Part shown: in pieces, positions 23,256 to 32,136 of the stretch | How positions within the stretch are numbered: position 1 is the first letter of the stretch | Layout: every line of letters begins with the position of its first letter | NCBI GenBank assembly: GCA_024231855.1 | Contig: JAAEQD010000047.1 | Location: forward strand, 1-59,146 | DNA from: Candidatus Zixiibacteriota bacterium | GTDB taxonomy: Bacteria; Zixibacteria; MSB-5A5; UBA10806; 4484-95 | DNA: 59,146 nt | Direction: 5' to 3' | Translations under genes and position numbers: made by a program | Notes under the pieces: model-generated | Databases searched by the model: none | Told to the model about the DNA's origin: nothing | The model's input: only the letters and a program-made list of their open reading frames with translations

Positions 23256-24755
23256 ATGAATTATCTAAAAGCGTTAATCGATCAAGTTAGCTGGACCTGG
23301 CGACCTGAGAGTAACCGGGAAGCCGGCGATGCCGTCGTGAAAAATTTTCTGATTCACTGGTTCCCCCACAGAGTCAGCCTGAAAAGCCTGTCATGGGGAT
23401 ATTCGTTCTGGCTTGGAACAATCTCATTTGCCCTGTTTTTAATACTCAGCGTCACCGGCGTAGCGTTGATGTTCTTCTATGTTCCATCCGTTGAAAGAGC
23501 TTACTGGTCGATAAAAGACCTCGAGTTCGTTATCAGTTTTGGCGCCTTCCTTCGCGCCTTACATCGTATAGCGGCTCATCTGATGGTAGGAGTGGTATTT
23601 CTGCATATGTGCAGAGTGTTCTATACGAACGCCTATAAGAAAGGCTCCTTCGCCAAATCAAGCCGGCCCGTTAACTGGGTTTTGGGTGTGCTGCTCTGGG
23701 TGCTGACACTGCTGTTGTCGTTTACTGGTTATCTACTACCCTGGGATCAATTGGCCTTTTGGGCAATCACGGTTGGAACTTCGATAGCCTCGGCAGTGCC
23801 TGTATTCGGCGATACCGTTCGCGAGTTCATTCTGGGCGGAACGTTAATAGGCCAAAACACACTCATCCGTTTCTATGTGTTACATGTGTTTTTCCTGCCG
23901 GTGATATTATTGGCGATAATTATCTGGCATATGTGGAGAGTGCGCAAAGACGGTGGTCTGGCTGTTATGGAGCAAGTCAAACAAGCCGGTGAGCCGGTTA
24001 AGGAAACCAATATTGAAAAAGTCAAATCTAAATCTTACGCTCTTATGGGCATTGCCAAAGGGACATCGGTGGAGATATATGATAAGGAAATTCTCAATTC
24101 CGAAAATTCGGTGGCAAGTTCTCCGCATGTAATCAGGCGAGTATTAATCGTAGTATTCCTGACATTACTGGTTTCATCGATCCTGGCGCTGTTTGTCAAC
24201 GCTCCCCTGGAGGAACCGGCCAATCCATCGGTGACTCCCAATCCGGCAAAGGCTCCCTGGTATTTCCTGGGCTTGCAGGAGCTCGTGGGCTATAGCGCCT
24301 TTATCGGCGGAGTATTGATTCCCGGCCTGGTTGTTTTAGGCTTGATGGCTATTCCGTGGATTGATAGGGAACGAAATGATATCGGCTGTTGGCTGAAAAA
24401 AACATCCGAGAAGAAATGGTTGTTACTCGGCGTCGTTTTCGGTTTGGTTACCACCAGCCTGGCAATATTCATCGGGATCAACTATCCATCAAGGGAGATG
24501 CTAGGCCATATATTCTTCAATCAATTCTGGTTCGATCTGCTCAATCCGGCCACGGCCTTGTTGATCGTATTCGCGTTATGGTTTTATCTCGTTAATAGAA
24601 CCACCGGATCCAGCCGTACGGCATCAGTCTCATTATTCTCATGTTTTATCGTGGCTTTTATAATATTAACGATTGCCGGGACGTGGATGCGAGGGCCGAA
24701 CTGGATTTTCTATTGGCCCTGGGAAAGCTGGCCGACTATGCCAATTAAATATTAG
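23256..24755 (+). CDS. cytochrome b (b6-type plus subunit IV-like, fused)
   Basis: 499 residues, about 10-11 membrane helices. Heme ligands are His103/His117 and His210/His225; the 14/15 spacing is that of cytochrome b6. WRVRKDGG follows the fourth helix, as in b6 proteins. The C-terminal part begins VTPNPAKAPWYFLGLQELVG, matching the subunit IV-like domain of Firmicute and other menaquinol:cytochrome c reductases. It forms the quinol oxidation core with the adjacent Rieske protein. The fusion of b6 and subunit IV parts gives a full-length cytochrome b. The next gene follows after 13 bases. Confidence 0.92.
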   Translation: MNYLKALIDQVSWTWRPESNREAGDAVVKNFLIHWFPHRVSLKSLSWGYSFWLGTISFALFLILSVTGVALMFFYVPSVERAYWSIKDLEFVISFGAFLRALHRIAAHLMVGVVFLHMCRVFYTNAYKKGSFAKSSRPVNWVLGVLLWVLTLLLSFTGYLLPWDQLAFWAITVGTSIASAVPVFGDTVREFILGGTLIGQNTLIRFYVLHVFFLPVILLAIIIWHMWRVRKDGGLAVMEQVKQAGEPVKETNIEKVKSKSYALMGIAKGTSVEIYDKEILNSENSVASSPHVIRRVLIVVFLTLLVSSILALFVNAPLEEPANPSVTPNPAKAPWYFLGLQELVGYSAFIGGVLIPGLVVLGLMAIPWIDRERNDIGCWLKKTSEKKWLLLGVVFGLVTTSLAIFIGINYPSREMLGHIFFNQFWFDLLNPATALLIVFALWFYLVNRTTGSSRTASVSLFSCFIVAFIILTIAGTWMRGPNWIFYWPWESWPTMPIKY

Positions 24756-24768
24756 GGAGCAGGTAGAT

Positions 24769-25974
24769 ATGACTAAAGATAAATTATTCAAAACGGACAG
24801 GATTCTAATCCTGATAGCCGGCCTGGTGTTTGCCGCGATTACTCTCGCTACTATCATTAAAGACGAAATTCCTGATTGGAAATACTACCAATCCGAATTC
24901 AGGGCGATCGCTACGGATGTAGTGGGTATCGATAAAGCTTCGAAAACGCCCCGTGGTATCCAGCAAATATGGGTGGATGATTTGGATCGGGTTGACCGCT
25001 GTATTACCTGTCATCAGGGTATATTCTGGCCGGGTTTCGAACGTGAGCCCCAACCATATGCCACTCATCCAGATCTGGAAATATTTAAAACTCATCCAGC
25101 CAAAGAATACGGCTGCACCATTTGTCATGGCGGCCAGGGCTACGCGGTCGATATGGCGTCGGCTCACGGATTCGTTAAATTCTGGGAAGAACCGTTACTG
25201 GCCGGCGCGGTCGCGGCTGATTATAATATCAGCGACAAGAACGCGATGATCGAAACGAATTGCAATGTTTGCCATCGCTATGAGCGCGAAACAGAGGGCA
25301 TGCCATATATTAACTTGGGCAAAGACCTCATCCAGGATAAAGCCTGTTGGGGATGTCATATAATTAACGGTTCCGGAGGAACGATAGGACCTGATTTAAC
25401 TCACTCCGGGGAAAAGCACAGCGAAGGCTACGATTGGAGTAATTATAGCGGTTTTAAATCTGTCTTTAACTGGCATTTTCAGCATTTTGATGAGCCCGCC
25501 GGTATAGTTCCCGAAACGGTTATGCCTAAAATGGGTCTTCAAACGAAGGAACGTCACGCGTTGACTATGCTGATGATGAGTTGGCGTGACGATGATATGC
25601 CGGCTCAATACATTCCTGGCTTCAAGCAGGAAGAGCAACTTCATCCCGAAGAGATTCAAAAACGCGATGAACTGCTGACCGGGGACGGGGCATTCTTTAT
25701 CAAGCAGGGTTGCTTCGGCTGTCATTCAATTCAGGCCTATGGGATTAAATCACCCACTGAAAAAGGGCCGGATTTAACATTCGCTATAGATGATGTCCGC
25801 GTTCGTTTCAACCAGACATTGCAGGAATTCATTTTCGATCCGAGTCAAAGCGGGACGATGTCGATAATATTTTCGTCGAAGGTGATCTTAAGCGATGAGG
25901 AAAAATGGGCTTTAATCGACAAGCTTACCAAAGCTAACAACGAATATAAGAAAATGCGACAACTGGAAAATTAG
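24769..25974 (+). CDS. membrane-anchored pentaheme cytochrome c
   Basis: 401 residues from ATG 24769 (AGGGAGCAGG upstream); the longer in-frame start at 24673 overlaps cytochrome b and lacks a ribosome binding site. One N-terminal membrane anchor (residues 11-30) is followed by a periplasmic domain with five CxxCH heme sites at 78-82, 116-120, 165-169, 193-197 and 315-319. Candidate axial Met residues include those in VMPKMGL. It lies between cytochrome b and nosZ, so it very likely takes electrons from the Rieske/b complex and delivers them, directly or through a small carrier, to NosZ. No name is established for this arrangement. Confidence 0.9.
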   Translation: MTKDKLFKTDRILILIAGLVFAAITLATIIKDEIPDWKYYQSEFRAIATDVVGIDKASKTPRGIQQIWVDDLDRVDRCITCHQGIFWPGFEREPQPYATHPDLEIFKTHPAKEYGCTICHGGQGYAVDMASAHGFVKFWEEPLLAGAVAADYNISDKNAMIETNCNVCHRYERETEGMPYINLGKDLIQDKACWGCHIINGSGGTIGPDLTHSGEKHSEGYDWSNYSGFKSVFNWHFQHFDEPAGIVPETVMPKMGLQTKERHALTMLMMSWRDDDMPAQYIPGFKQEEQLHPEEIQKRDELLTGDGAFFIKQGCFGCHSIQAYGIKSPTEKGPDLTFAIDDVRVRFNQTLQEFIFDPSQSGTMSIIFSSKVILSDEEKWALIDKLTKANNEYKKMRQLEN

Positions 25975-26016
25975 TTACGTGTTATTTACTAAACCTACTA
26001 ACAGAAGGAGGAAGAA

Positions 26017-27930
26017 GTGCTGAAATTTCGTTCAATGACGAAACACTTCACGTGGGGAATTTTATTAATCGCCTTGTTTGTGTTCCAGACCGGATGCGGC
26101 GGACCTGAAGGCGAAGGCAGGGGCGGCAGAGGAGCCGGCAGATCGGATGTCACCGACGCGGCGCTGAAAACTTATGTCCCGCCCGGCGACCTGGATGAAT
26201 ACTATTTATTCTATTCAGGCGGTCACAGCGGGCAAGTATTCGTGTCGGGTGTGCCATCGATGCGCCATATCTGCACCATTCCCGTATTCACCCCGTATCC
26301 CGGAACCGGTTACGGTTTCGACAATGAGACAAAGGAGATGCTTGGCGGTTATTCCTGGGGCGATTCGCACCATCCAGGTTTCTCAGAAACAAACGGCGAA
26401 TATGACGGGCGCTGGCTATTTATCAACGATAACGCCCAGGGCAGAGTGGCCCGAATCGATCTGGCAGATTTCAAAACCAAGCAGATTCTCTCGATTCCCA
26501 ATATCTCGGCCAATCATGGTTCATCGTTCGCTACCGAAAATACCGAGTATATCACGATGGCAACCCGTATGTCGGTACCTTTTCCTGAAGGCACCTACGC
26601 CGATGTCACCGAATACGCCGATAAATACAAAGGCATTGTTGCCGGTATAGCCGTTGATCCCAAAGACGGTGAAATGTCTTTGGCTTGGGAAGTTGTGATG
26701 CCGCCATTCAACTATGATCTCGGTGATGCCGGTAAGGGTATCAGTCATGGCTGGATGTTCTGGACATGCTATAACAGCGAACGCGAATTTATCGAAGGCG
26801 CCAAACTTGAAGTGACAGCTTCACAGCGTGATAAGGACTACGTAGTCATGCTCAATTGGCAGGAAGCTGAGAAAGCGATAGCCGCCGGAAAATTCAAGAC
26901 ACACAATGGCGCTAAGGTCATCGATCCGGCCAAGGCCCCCGGCGTGGTCTATTTTGTCGGCCTGGCGAAAAGCCCTCATGGTGTTGATGTCAGCCCCAGC
27001 GGTCAGTGGATAATCGGTAGCGGTAAGCTTTCTCCGACAACAACCGTATACAATTTCGAGAAAATGCTGACTGCGATTAAAAACAAAGATTTTGAAGATG
27101 AGGTCGATGGTATTCCGGTTTTAACTTACGAATCCGTTCGTGAAGCTGAAATCCCGGTTGGTCTGGGTCCGTTACATACGCAGTTCGATGATCGCGGCAA
27201 CGCTTACACATCGCTATTTGTCGAAAGCGCTGTCGCCAAGTGGAAACTACCGCCATATGATCCAGGCGATGTCAACGATTCGAAGAAAATGGAAAAATAC
27301 GTATTGGAGAAAATTCCGGTTGCTTATAATATCGGCCACCTGGTATCGGCCGAGGGTGATTCCAAATCTCCCGACGGTAACTATCTGGTTGCCTTAAACA
27401 AGCTTTCGAAGGGCAGGCACTTATCGGTTGGTCCGTCAATTCCTGAGTCGGCTCAGCTTATAGATATTTCAGGCGATAAGATGAAACTGTTGTATGACGC
27501 GTTTACCGAACCTGAACCGCACTACGCGGTAATGATCAAGGCCGATAAGATCAATACCTTCGAGGTTTACAAACGGGGTGAGCATGTTAATAAAAACGCG
27601 GTCTGGACTCCGGAAGAAACCTCGATTACGCGTACAGGACGTAAAGTCGAAGTGAAAATGATTGCCGTTAGAAGTTTCTTCGCGCCCGATGTCATTCGGG
27701 TTAGAAAAGGTGATGAGGTTACGATTCATCTGACAAATATAGAACAGACTCGTGACGAGCTTCACGGCTTTGCAATAGATAATTACGACATTAACATTGT
27801 AGCCGATCCCGGTGAGACCAAGAGTGTAACATTCAAAGCCAATAAAGCCGGTGTATACGCGTTCTACTGCACCAATTTCTGTTCGGCTTTGCACCAGGAG
27901 ATGCAGGGATATCTTCTGGTAAAACCATAG
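26017..27930 (+). CDS. nosZ: nitrous oxide reductase, clade II lipoprotein type
   Basis: 637 residues; GTG start with a strong AAGGAGGA. A Sec signal ends in a lipobox (FQTGC, Cys27) followed by a Gly-rich linker, so this is an outer-facing lipoprotein rather than a Tat substrate, as in clade II (atypical) NosZ. CuZ His ligands are visible in DSHHPGFS (118-119), GPLHTQFD and EPEPHYAV. The C-terminal cupredoxin domain holds the CuA site CTNFCSALHQEM (Cys618, Cys622, His626, Met629). It reduces N2O to N2 in the periplasm, the last step of denitrification. The upstream bc module supplies electrons; nosDFLY downstream mature its copper sites. A strong terminator follows the gene. Confidence 0.97.
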   Translation: MLKFRSMTKHFTWGILLIALFVFQTGCGGPEGEGRGGRGAGRSDVTDAALKTYVPPGDLDEYYLFYSGGHSGQVFVSGVPSMRHICTIPVFTPYPGTGYGFDNETKEMLGGYSWGDSHHPGFSETNGEYDGRWLFINDNAQGRVARIDLADFKTKQILSIPNISANHGSSFATENTEYITMATRMSVPFPEGTYADVTEYADKYKGIVAGIAVDPKDGEMSLAWEVVMPPFNYDLGDAGKGISHGWMFWTCYNSEREFIEGAKLEVTASQRDKDYVVMLNWQEAEKAIAAGKFKTHNGAKVIDPAKAPGVVYFVGLAKSPHGVDVSPSGQWIIGSGKLSPTTTVYNFEKMLTAIKNKDFEDEVDGIPVLTYESVREAEIPVGLGPLHTQFDDRGNAYTSLFVESAVAKWKLPPYDPGDVNDSKKMEKYVLEKIPVAYNIGHLVSAEGDSKSPDGNYLVALNKLSKGRHLSVGPSIPESAQLIDISGDKMKLLYDAFTEPEPHYAVMIKADKINTFEVYKRGEHVNKNAVWTPEETSITRTGRKVEVKMIAVRSFFAPDVIRVRKGDEVTIHLTNIEQTRDELHGFAIDNYDINIVADPGETKSVTFKANKAGVYAFYCTNFCSALHQEMQGYLLVKP

Positions 27931-27945
27931 AGATGGATTGAATCC

Positions 27946-27977
27946 GAGGGGATAGAATCTCTATCCCCTCATTTTTT
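27946..27977 (+). terminator. strong terminator/attenuator directly after nosZ
   Basis: GAGGGGATAGA (27946-27956) pairs perfectly with TCTATCCCCTC (27960-27970), an 11-pair stem with loop ATC, followed by ATTTTTT. It lies inside the nos cluster between nosZ and the maturation genes. Confidence 0.9.
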
Positions 27978-27986
27978 GAGGAATCT

Positions 27987-28622
27987 ATGAAATCTTTATT
28001 TGCATGGATAAGTAAAGCTCTGGATGTTGATTTGAATGTCAAATCACGTCTGGTGTTAATTATGGCGGTATTGATTCTGCTCCCGACATTTATATTTCCC
28101 TTATGGTATATGACTTTCTGGTCATATCAATATCCGGACGGACTTCGACTTGATATCTATAGTTATAAACTTGGCGGAGGTGATGACGGCAATGATATCA
28201 CCGAAATTAATATTCTAAACCATTACATCGGTATGGCTGCGCTTGAGGAAGAAAATTTCCTGGAGTTAAAATGGATCCCGCTGGCACTCGGAATCTTTTT
28301 GATCTTGACTTTACGAGCGATCATCTTCGGAAAAGTTGGTAAGATTCTGGATGTATTGATGATGTTTACGTATTTCGGCGCTTTCAGCCTGTGGTCGTTC
28401 TGGTATAAACTTAATGCTTACGGCCATGACCTCGATCCCCACGCGTCCGTGGAAATCGATCCTTTTACTCCGCCTGTATTCGGATTCGAGCAAGTAGGGC
28501 AATTCAAGGTCTGGAGCTACCCTCATATCTCGTCATATATGCTCGGGGCATTCGCTATACTTCTTGTCCTGGCAATGTATTTATCTTTGAGGAAAAGAAC
28601 TAACCAATTAGAACTAAAGTGA
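27987..28622 (+). CDS. nosB: nos-cluster integral membrane protein (NosB-like by position)
   Basis: 211 residues with about four hydrophobic segments (25-45, 95-112, 120-137, 180-200). The periplasmic stretch contains NHYIGM and many charged residues. There is no heme motif. A membrane protein gene directly after nosZ is characteristic of clade II nos clusters, where it is called nosB and has no established function; the symbol here rests on position and topology. It follows the nosZ terminator by 10 bases, with GAGG as a modest ribosome binding site, so it depends on read-through or an unseen promoter. Confidence 0.65.
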   Translation: MKSLFAWISKALDVDLNVKSRLVLIMAVLILLPTFIFPLWYMTFWSYQYPDGLRLDIYSYKLGGGDDGNDITEINILNHYIGMAALEEENFLELKWIPLALGIFLILTLRAIIFGKVGKILDVLMMFTYFGAFSLWSFWYKLNAYGHDLDPHASVEIDPFTPPVFGFEQVGQFKVWSYPHISSYMLGAFAILLVLAMYLSLRKRTNQLELK

Positions 28623-28629
28623 GGAAATA

Positions 28630-29121
28630 ATGAAATCTTTTAAGAAACCATTGAATCTTATAGTCATACTGGCGATTTTCATGTCAGTATCGCTTCCGTC
28701 GGTGCTTTTGGCCGATGAATCGCCGGTCAAGTTCGAAGCGCCGGAAGTAATGGCGGTTCCCGAGAGAGTAGAGCCTAAATCGGACACCGACTGGCAAGCA
28801 AAAGTGAATAACAAAAACGCTGAAGTTATCGAGGTTCTGAATATCCTGAATCCCGTGGCCGCGTTTCTTACGGCGGCGTTCGAGCAATTCGGCGATGAGA
28901 TGGGCGAAGTTACCCATGAGGAATGGGTGGACACACAGGCGCATCTTACCAAAGCCCTGACTTTGTATGGCGAATCCCAGAAGTTGATGGAGAAGGAAAA
29001 GTTCTCGAAACAACTATTCCTTGACCTCGAAGAAACCTGGCAGTTGCTGGTAAAAGTCGGTGTTGCCGGTATCAGAACGAAGAGCATGGTTGATAACGAT
29101 CTGGCGAGGATGAGTAAATAG
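28630..29121 (+). CDS. exported helical protein of the nos cluster, unknown function
   Basis: 163 residues. A signal peptide (1-28, SVLLA-DES) is followed by an acidic linker and then an alpha-helical domain (NKNAEVIEVLNILNPVAAFL through ETWQLLVKVGVAG). There are no Cys, no CxxCH and no obvious metal site. It follows the membrane protein by 7 bases with GAGG at 28621-28624, and precedes nosD by 24 bases. I do not recognise the family; the position suggests a role with the nos membrane complex or copper-site assembly. Confidence 0.75.
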   Translation: MKSFKKPLNLIVILAIFMSVSLPSVLLADESPVKFEAPEVMAVPERVEPKSDTDWQAKVNNKNAEVIEVLNILNPVAAFLTAAFEQFGDEMGEVTHEEWVDTQAHLTKALTLYGESQKLMEKEKFSKQLFLDLEETWQLLVKVGVAGIRTKSMVDNDLARMSK

Positions 29122-29145
29122 GATAATCGGAATCATCCGCTTGCT

Positions 29146-30498
29146 ATGTTGAAATTTGTCGTAATATTCATAGTTGGTTTGTCGGCGTATCCCTTATGGG
29201 GTTCGACTTTAAATCTTGGTTCAACCGATGACTTACTCAACGGGCTTTCTCATTCTAATAGTGGCGATACACTGTATCTTCGCGGCGGCGTCTACACCGG
29301 GCTGTTTGAAATAAATGTTCCGATAACTCTGACCGGAGATTCTTCCGCTATAATCGACGGTGATCGAGGCGGAGATGTCGTTACAGTTACCGCGGATTCT
29401 GTCGTAATCCGCGGCATTACCATTCAAAGCTCGGGGACGCGGCTTCTCAAAGACCATGCCGGTATTAAGATAACCGGCAATTTCGTTGAAATCACCGATT
29501 GCCGGATACGGGATAACCTTCACGGAATATATGTTAAAGGTGGAAGCGATATCAGAATTCATAACAATACGATTCTCGGCAGATTTGATATCCAGGAGTC
29601 CGACCGCGGCAACGGGATTCATCTCTGGAGTACGGCCAATAATGTTATTTCCTGTAACGATATAAACTATGCCCGGGATGGGATCTACTTTTCCTTTGCC
29701 AATAACACTCAAATCCGGAGCAATCATATTCATCACCTGCGGTACGGCCTTCATTATATGTATTCCGACTCTAATGTTTTCGAGGATAACCTGTTTGATT
29801 ACAATGTCGCTGGCAGCGCCCTGATGTATTCCGAATTCATTGAGTTCAAGAGGAACATATTCGCTCATTGCCGGGGATTCAGGGCTTACGGAATATTATT
29901 GCAATCGGTAGATTACTGTTCGGCTTATGATAACCTGATCCTGGATAATACCAAGGCGATCTTTTTCGGAAATTCAAGTTTCAACAGATTTGAATCTAAC
30001 GACATAGTTCAGAACGATCAATCGATTCAAATCAATGTGGCTTGCGAGGAGAATGTACTTGTTAGTAATAATTTCATCTCGAACCTGTCAGAGGTTATGA
30101 TGGATGAGTCCATTGTAAGCGTAACGAACTGGTCTGAAAACGGCAGCGGCAATTTCTGGTCGGATTACTCGGGTTATGATCTGGATGGCGATGGTATCGG
30201 CGATACACCGCATCAATTGCAGAGTGTATTCGAATTCCTCGAGCAAAAAAGTCCGCCGGTTCGTTTCTACCTTTACAGCCCGGCCTCCCAATTGCTAACG
30301 GTGGCGGAAAAAAGACTGCCGATACTGCGGAAAACAATGGTGGAAGATTCGTTTCCGATATTTAGATTAATTCAAAACGCCAATATCCCCTGGGATAATC
30401 TTGAGGAGCATTCGATTAACTCCTCATATAGCCATCTGGCTTTATGGATAGCGGTATTACTGCTACCGTTGGGATTCAGTTGGGTGGCGCGCAGATGA
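29146..30498 (+). CDS. nosD: NosD copper-site maturation protein
   Basis: 450 residues. A signal peptide is followed by a right-handed parallel beta-helix of CASH/NosD repeats (for example IRDNLHGIYVKGGSDIRIHNNTI and NNTQIRSNHIHHLRYGLHYMYSDSN). A C-terminal hydrophobic anchor is visible (LALWIAVLLLPLGFSWVARR). NosD works in the periplasm with the NosFY ABC complex to supply sulfur/copper for the CuZ centre. Its TGA overlaps the nosF ATG (ATGA at 30495-30498), so the two are coupled. Confidence 0.93.
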   Translation: MLKFVVIFIVGLSAYPLWGSTLNLGSTDDLLNGLSHSNSGDTLYLRGGVYTGLFEINVPITLTGDSSAIIDGDRGGDVVTVTADSVVIRGITIQSSGTRLLKDHAGIKITGNFVEITDCRIRDNLHGIYVKGGSDIRIHNNTILGRFDIQESDRGNGIHLWSTANNVISCNDINYARDGIYFSFANNTQIRSNHIHHLRYGLHYMYSDSNVFEDNLFDYNVAGSALMYSEFIEFKRNIFAHCRGFRAYGILLQSVDYCSAYDNLILDNTKAIFFGNSSFNRFESNDIVQNDQSIQINVACEENVLVSNNFISNLSEVMMDESIVSVTNWSENGSGNFWSDYSGYDLDGDGIGDTPHQLQSVFEFLEQKSPPVRFYLYSPASQLLTVAEKRLPILRKTMVEDSFPIFRLIQNANIPWDNLEEHSINSSYSHLALWIAVLLLPLGFSWVARR

Positions 30499-31388
30499 TT
30501 AAACTCGAGGAATTCTCAAAAAAATACGGCTCGTTTCAGGCAGTATATCCTACCGGATTTGAAGTTGGAGATGGGCAAACTTATGCCTTATTGGGACCTA
30601 ATGGCAGCGGCAAAACGACGATTTTTAAAGCCATGGTGGGCTTATCCAGACCAACAACCGGAAAAGTACTTATTGATAATAGTGATCTCTGGCAGAAGCC
30701 TGAGAAAGTTAAGGCCAAGTTATCATTTTTACCCCAGAGAATCACGATTCCGGAAAACCTCAAAGTTTGGGAGGCGCTGGACTTTTTTACCAGGCTCAAA
30801 CAAGCCCCATCGGGCCGGTTGGAAGAAGTTCTCGCGTATATCGAATTGATGAGCGATATCAATCAGTATGTCGGTAAATTGTCGGGCGGGATGCTTCAGC
30901 GTCTGGGATTGGTGATTACATTTTTAGCCGATACTTCTGTTTATATTCTCGATGAACCAACTTTGAACCTCGACCTTCAGGGTATGAAAAGTTTCCGGAG
31001 ATATCTCAAATATCTAAAGGAACAGGGAAAAACGATCGTATTCTCATCCCACGCGCTTCTGGATGCCGAAAGCCTGTCGGATAGGGTCGGCGTATTAGTC
31101 GATGGCCGATTGGTCCTCGATTTGACCGTAACCGAATTCCGGGCAAAAGTCAAAAACCGCAGCAATATAATCTTAGTCTTGGCGGATAAAAATCCGGGCC
31201 TGGTCGAATTGGCCTATAGGCATGGCGCCCAGATGGCCGAATTCGAGAATGGATATTTTCGCTATCGGGCCGATCTGGTCAGCCAGATAAAAATTATCGA
31301 AGCGATCCGGCGCAATGGAGATGAAATAATAAACATCTCAACCGAAAAACCCGATCTGGATCAGATAATTAGGGAGGACGATGTTTAA
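30495..31388 (+). CDS. nosF: NosF ABC transporter ATPase
   Basis: 297 residues from ATG 30495, within the ATGA overlap with nosD; the longer frame from 30444 is rejected. Walker A is GPNGSGKTT, the signature LSGGMLQR, Walker B VYILDEPTLN, and the H-loop FSSHAL. It pairs with NosY to energise transfer of a sulfur-containing species for NosZ maturation. It overlaps nosL by 8 bases. Confidence 0.95.
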   Translation: MIKLEEFSKKYGSFQAVYPTGFEVGDGQTYALLGPNGSGKTTIFKAMVGLSRPTTGKVLIDNSDLWQKPEKVKAKLSFLPQRITIPENLKVWEALDFFTRLKQAPSGRLEEVLAYIELMSDINQYVGKLSGGMLQRLGLVITFLADTSVYILDEPTLNLDLQGMKSFRRYLKYLKEQGKTIVFSSHALLDAESLSDRVGVLVDGRLVLDLTVTEFRAKVKNRSNIILVLADKNPGLVELAYRHGAQMAEFENGYFRYRADLVSQIKIIEAIRRNGDEIINISTEKPDLDQIIREDDV

Positions 31389-32109
31389 AACGATTCTAAT
31401 AATAGCATTATGTCTGATTATGATATCATGCCAGATGAAGGTCGAACCGACTATCGATAGCGGGATCGATGAATGCAACCATTGCACTATGATAATTCAG
31501 GATGTTGATCAAGGCGCGGTTACTATTGACTCTGAGGATAATCTGGTCACTTTCTGTTCTCCGGTATGTTTACTTATCGGCAAAAACGGTCTCAAGGCTC
31601 AGAACAAGCCATTTCAGTTTGCCGAGTATCTTTTCGACCATCTGGATACCGGCCCGATTCCGGCTGATCGGGCATTTATCGTACATGGTGACTTTAATAC
31701 CGCCATGGGACATGGTTTGCTGGCGTTCAAAAGCAGGTCCGAAGCGGTAAAATTCGCGAAAGACGTTCAGGGGAAAATTCTGTCCTGGAATGATCTTCGT
31801 TATCAGCATGAAACGCCTGATGTATTCCTTGATATCGAAATTGGCGGTGAAACGGAGCCTGAAGCTTTCGAGGTAATGAGAAATCAGGTCGTATCGATAG
31901 CTTTCGATAATCCAACCGCTCAAGATATAAAAGTAAATTTAACCGGTTATGATTTTGAGATAGAAATCCCGGCCAATAACCGGAACACTTCAAATCTGAT
32001 TGCCGGGAAGCCCGGACAGGGATTCGTGTTCCAGGATGAGGCCGGACGGATAATCGCCTCTTTATTCGTCACCGGGGATCACACCGATGAGGAAGCGGTA
32101 TATCGTTAA
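31381..32109 (+). CDS. nosL: NosL copper chaperone lipoprotein with C-terminal extension
   Basis: 242 residues. The lipobox MISC (Cys17) is followed by the Cu(I)-binding motif CNHCTMII, and TFCSPVCLL lies in the NosL core. NosL delivers Cu(I) to apo-NosZ. The protein is longer than a typical NosL (about 180-200). Residues from about 160 form an extra beta-rich domain (DIKVNLTGYDFEIEIP, GQGFVFQDEAGRIIAS) that I cannot assign. The start overlaps the nosF stop. The gene order nosD-F-L-Y places nosL inside the ABC gene pair. Confidence 0.88.
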   Translation: MFKTILIIALCLIMISCQMKVEPTIDSGIDECNHCTMIIQDVDQGAVTIDSEDNLVTFCSPVCLLIGKNGLKAQNKPFQFAEYLFDHLDTGPIPADRAFIVHGDFNTAMGHGLLAFKSRSEAVKFAKDVQGKILSWNDLRYQHETPDVFLDIEIGGETEPEAFEVMRNQVVSIAFDNPTAQDIKVNLTGYDFEIEIPANNRNTSNLIAGKPGQGFVFQDEAGRIIASLFVTGDHTDEEAVYR

Positions 32110-32136
32110 TAATGGATCGCTTTAAAGAGAATAGTA

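Noticed and set aside
27469..27894. 141-codon ORF antisense to nosZ
   Set aside because: nosZ is unambiguous here, including the CuA site; the antisense frame has no motif.
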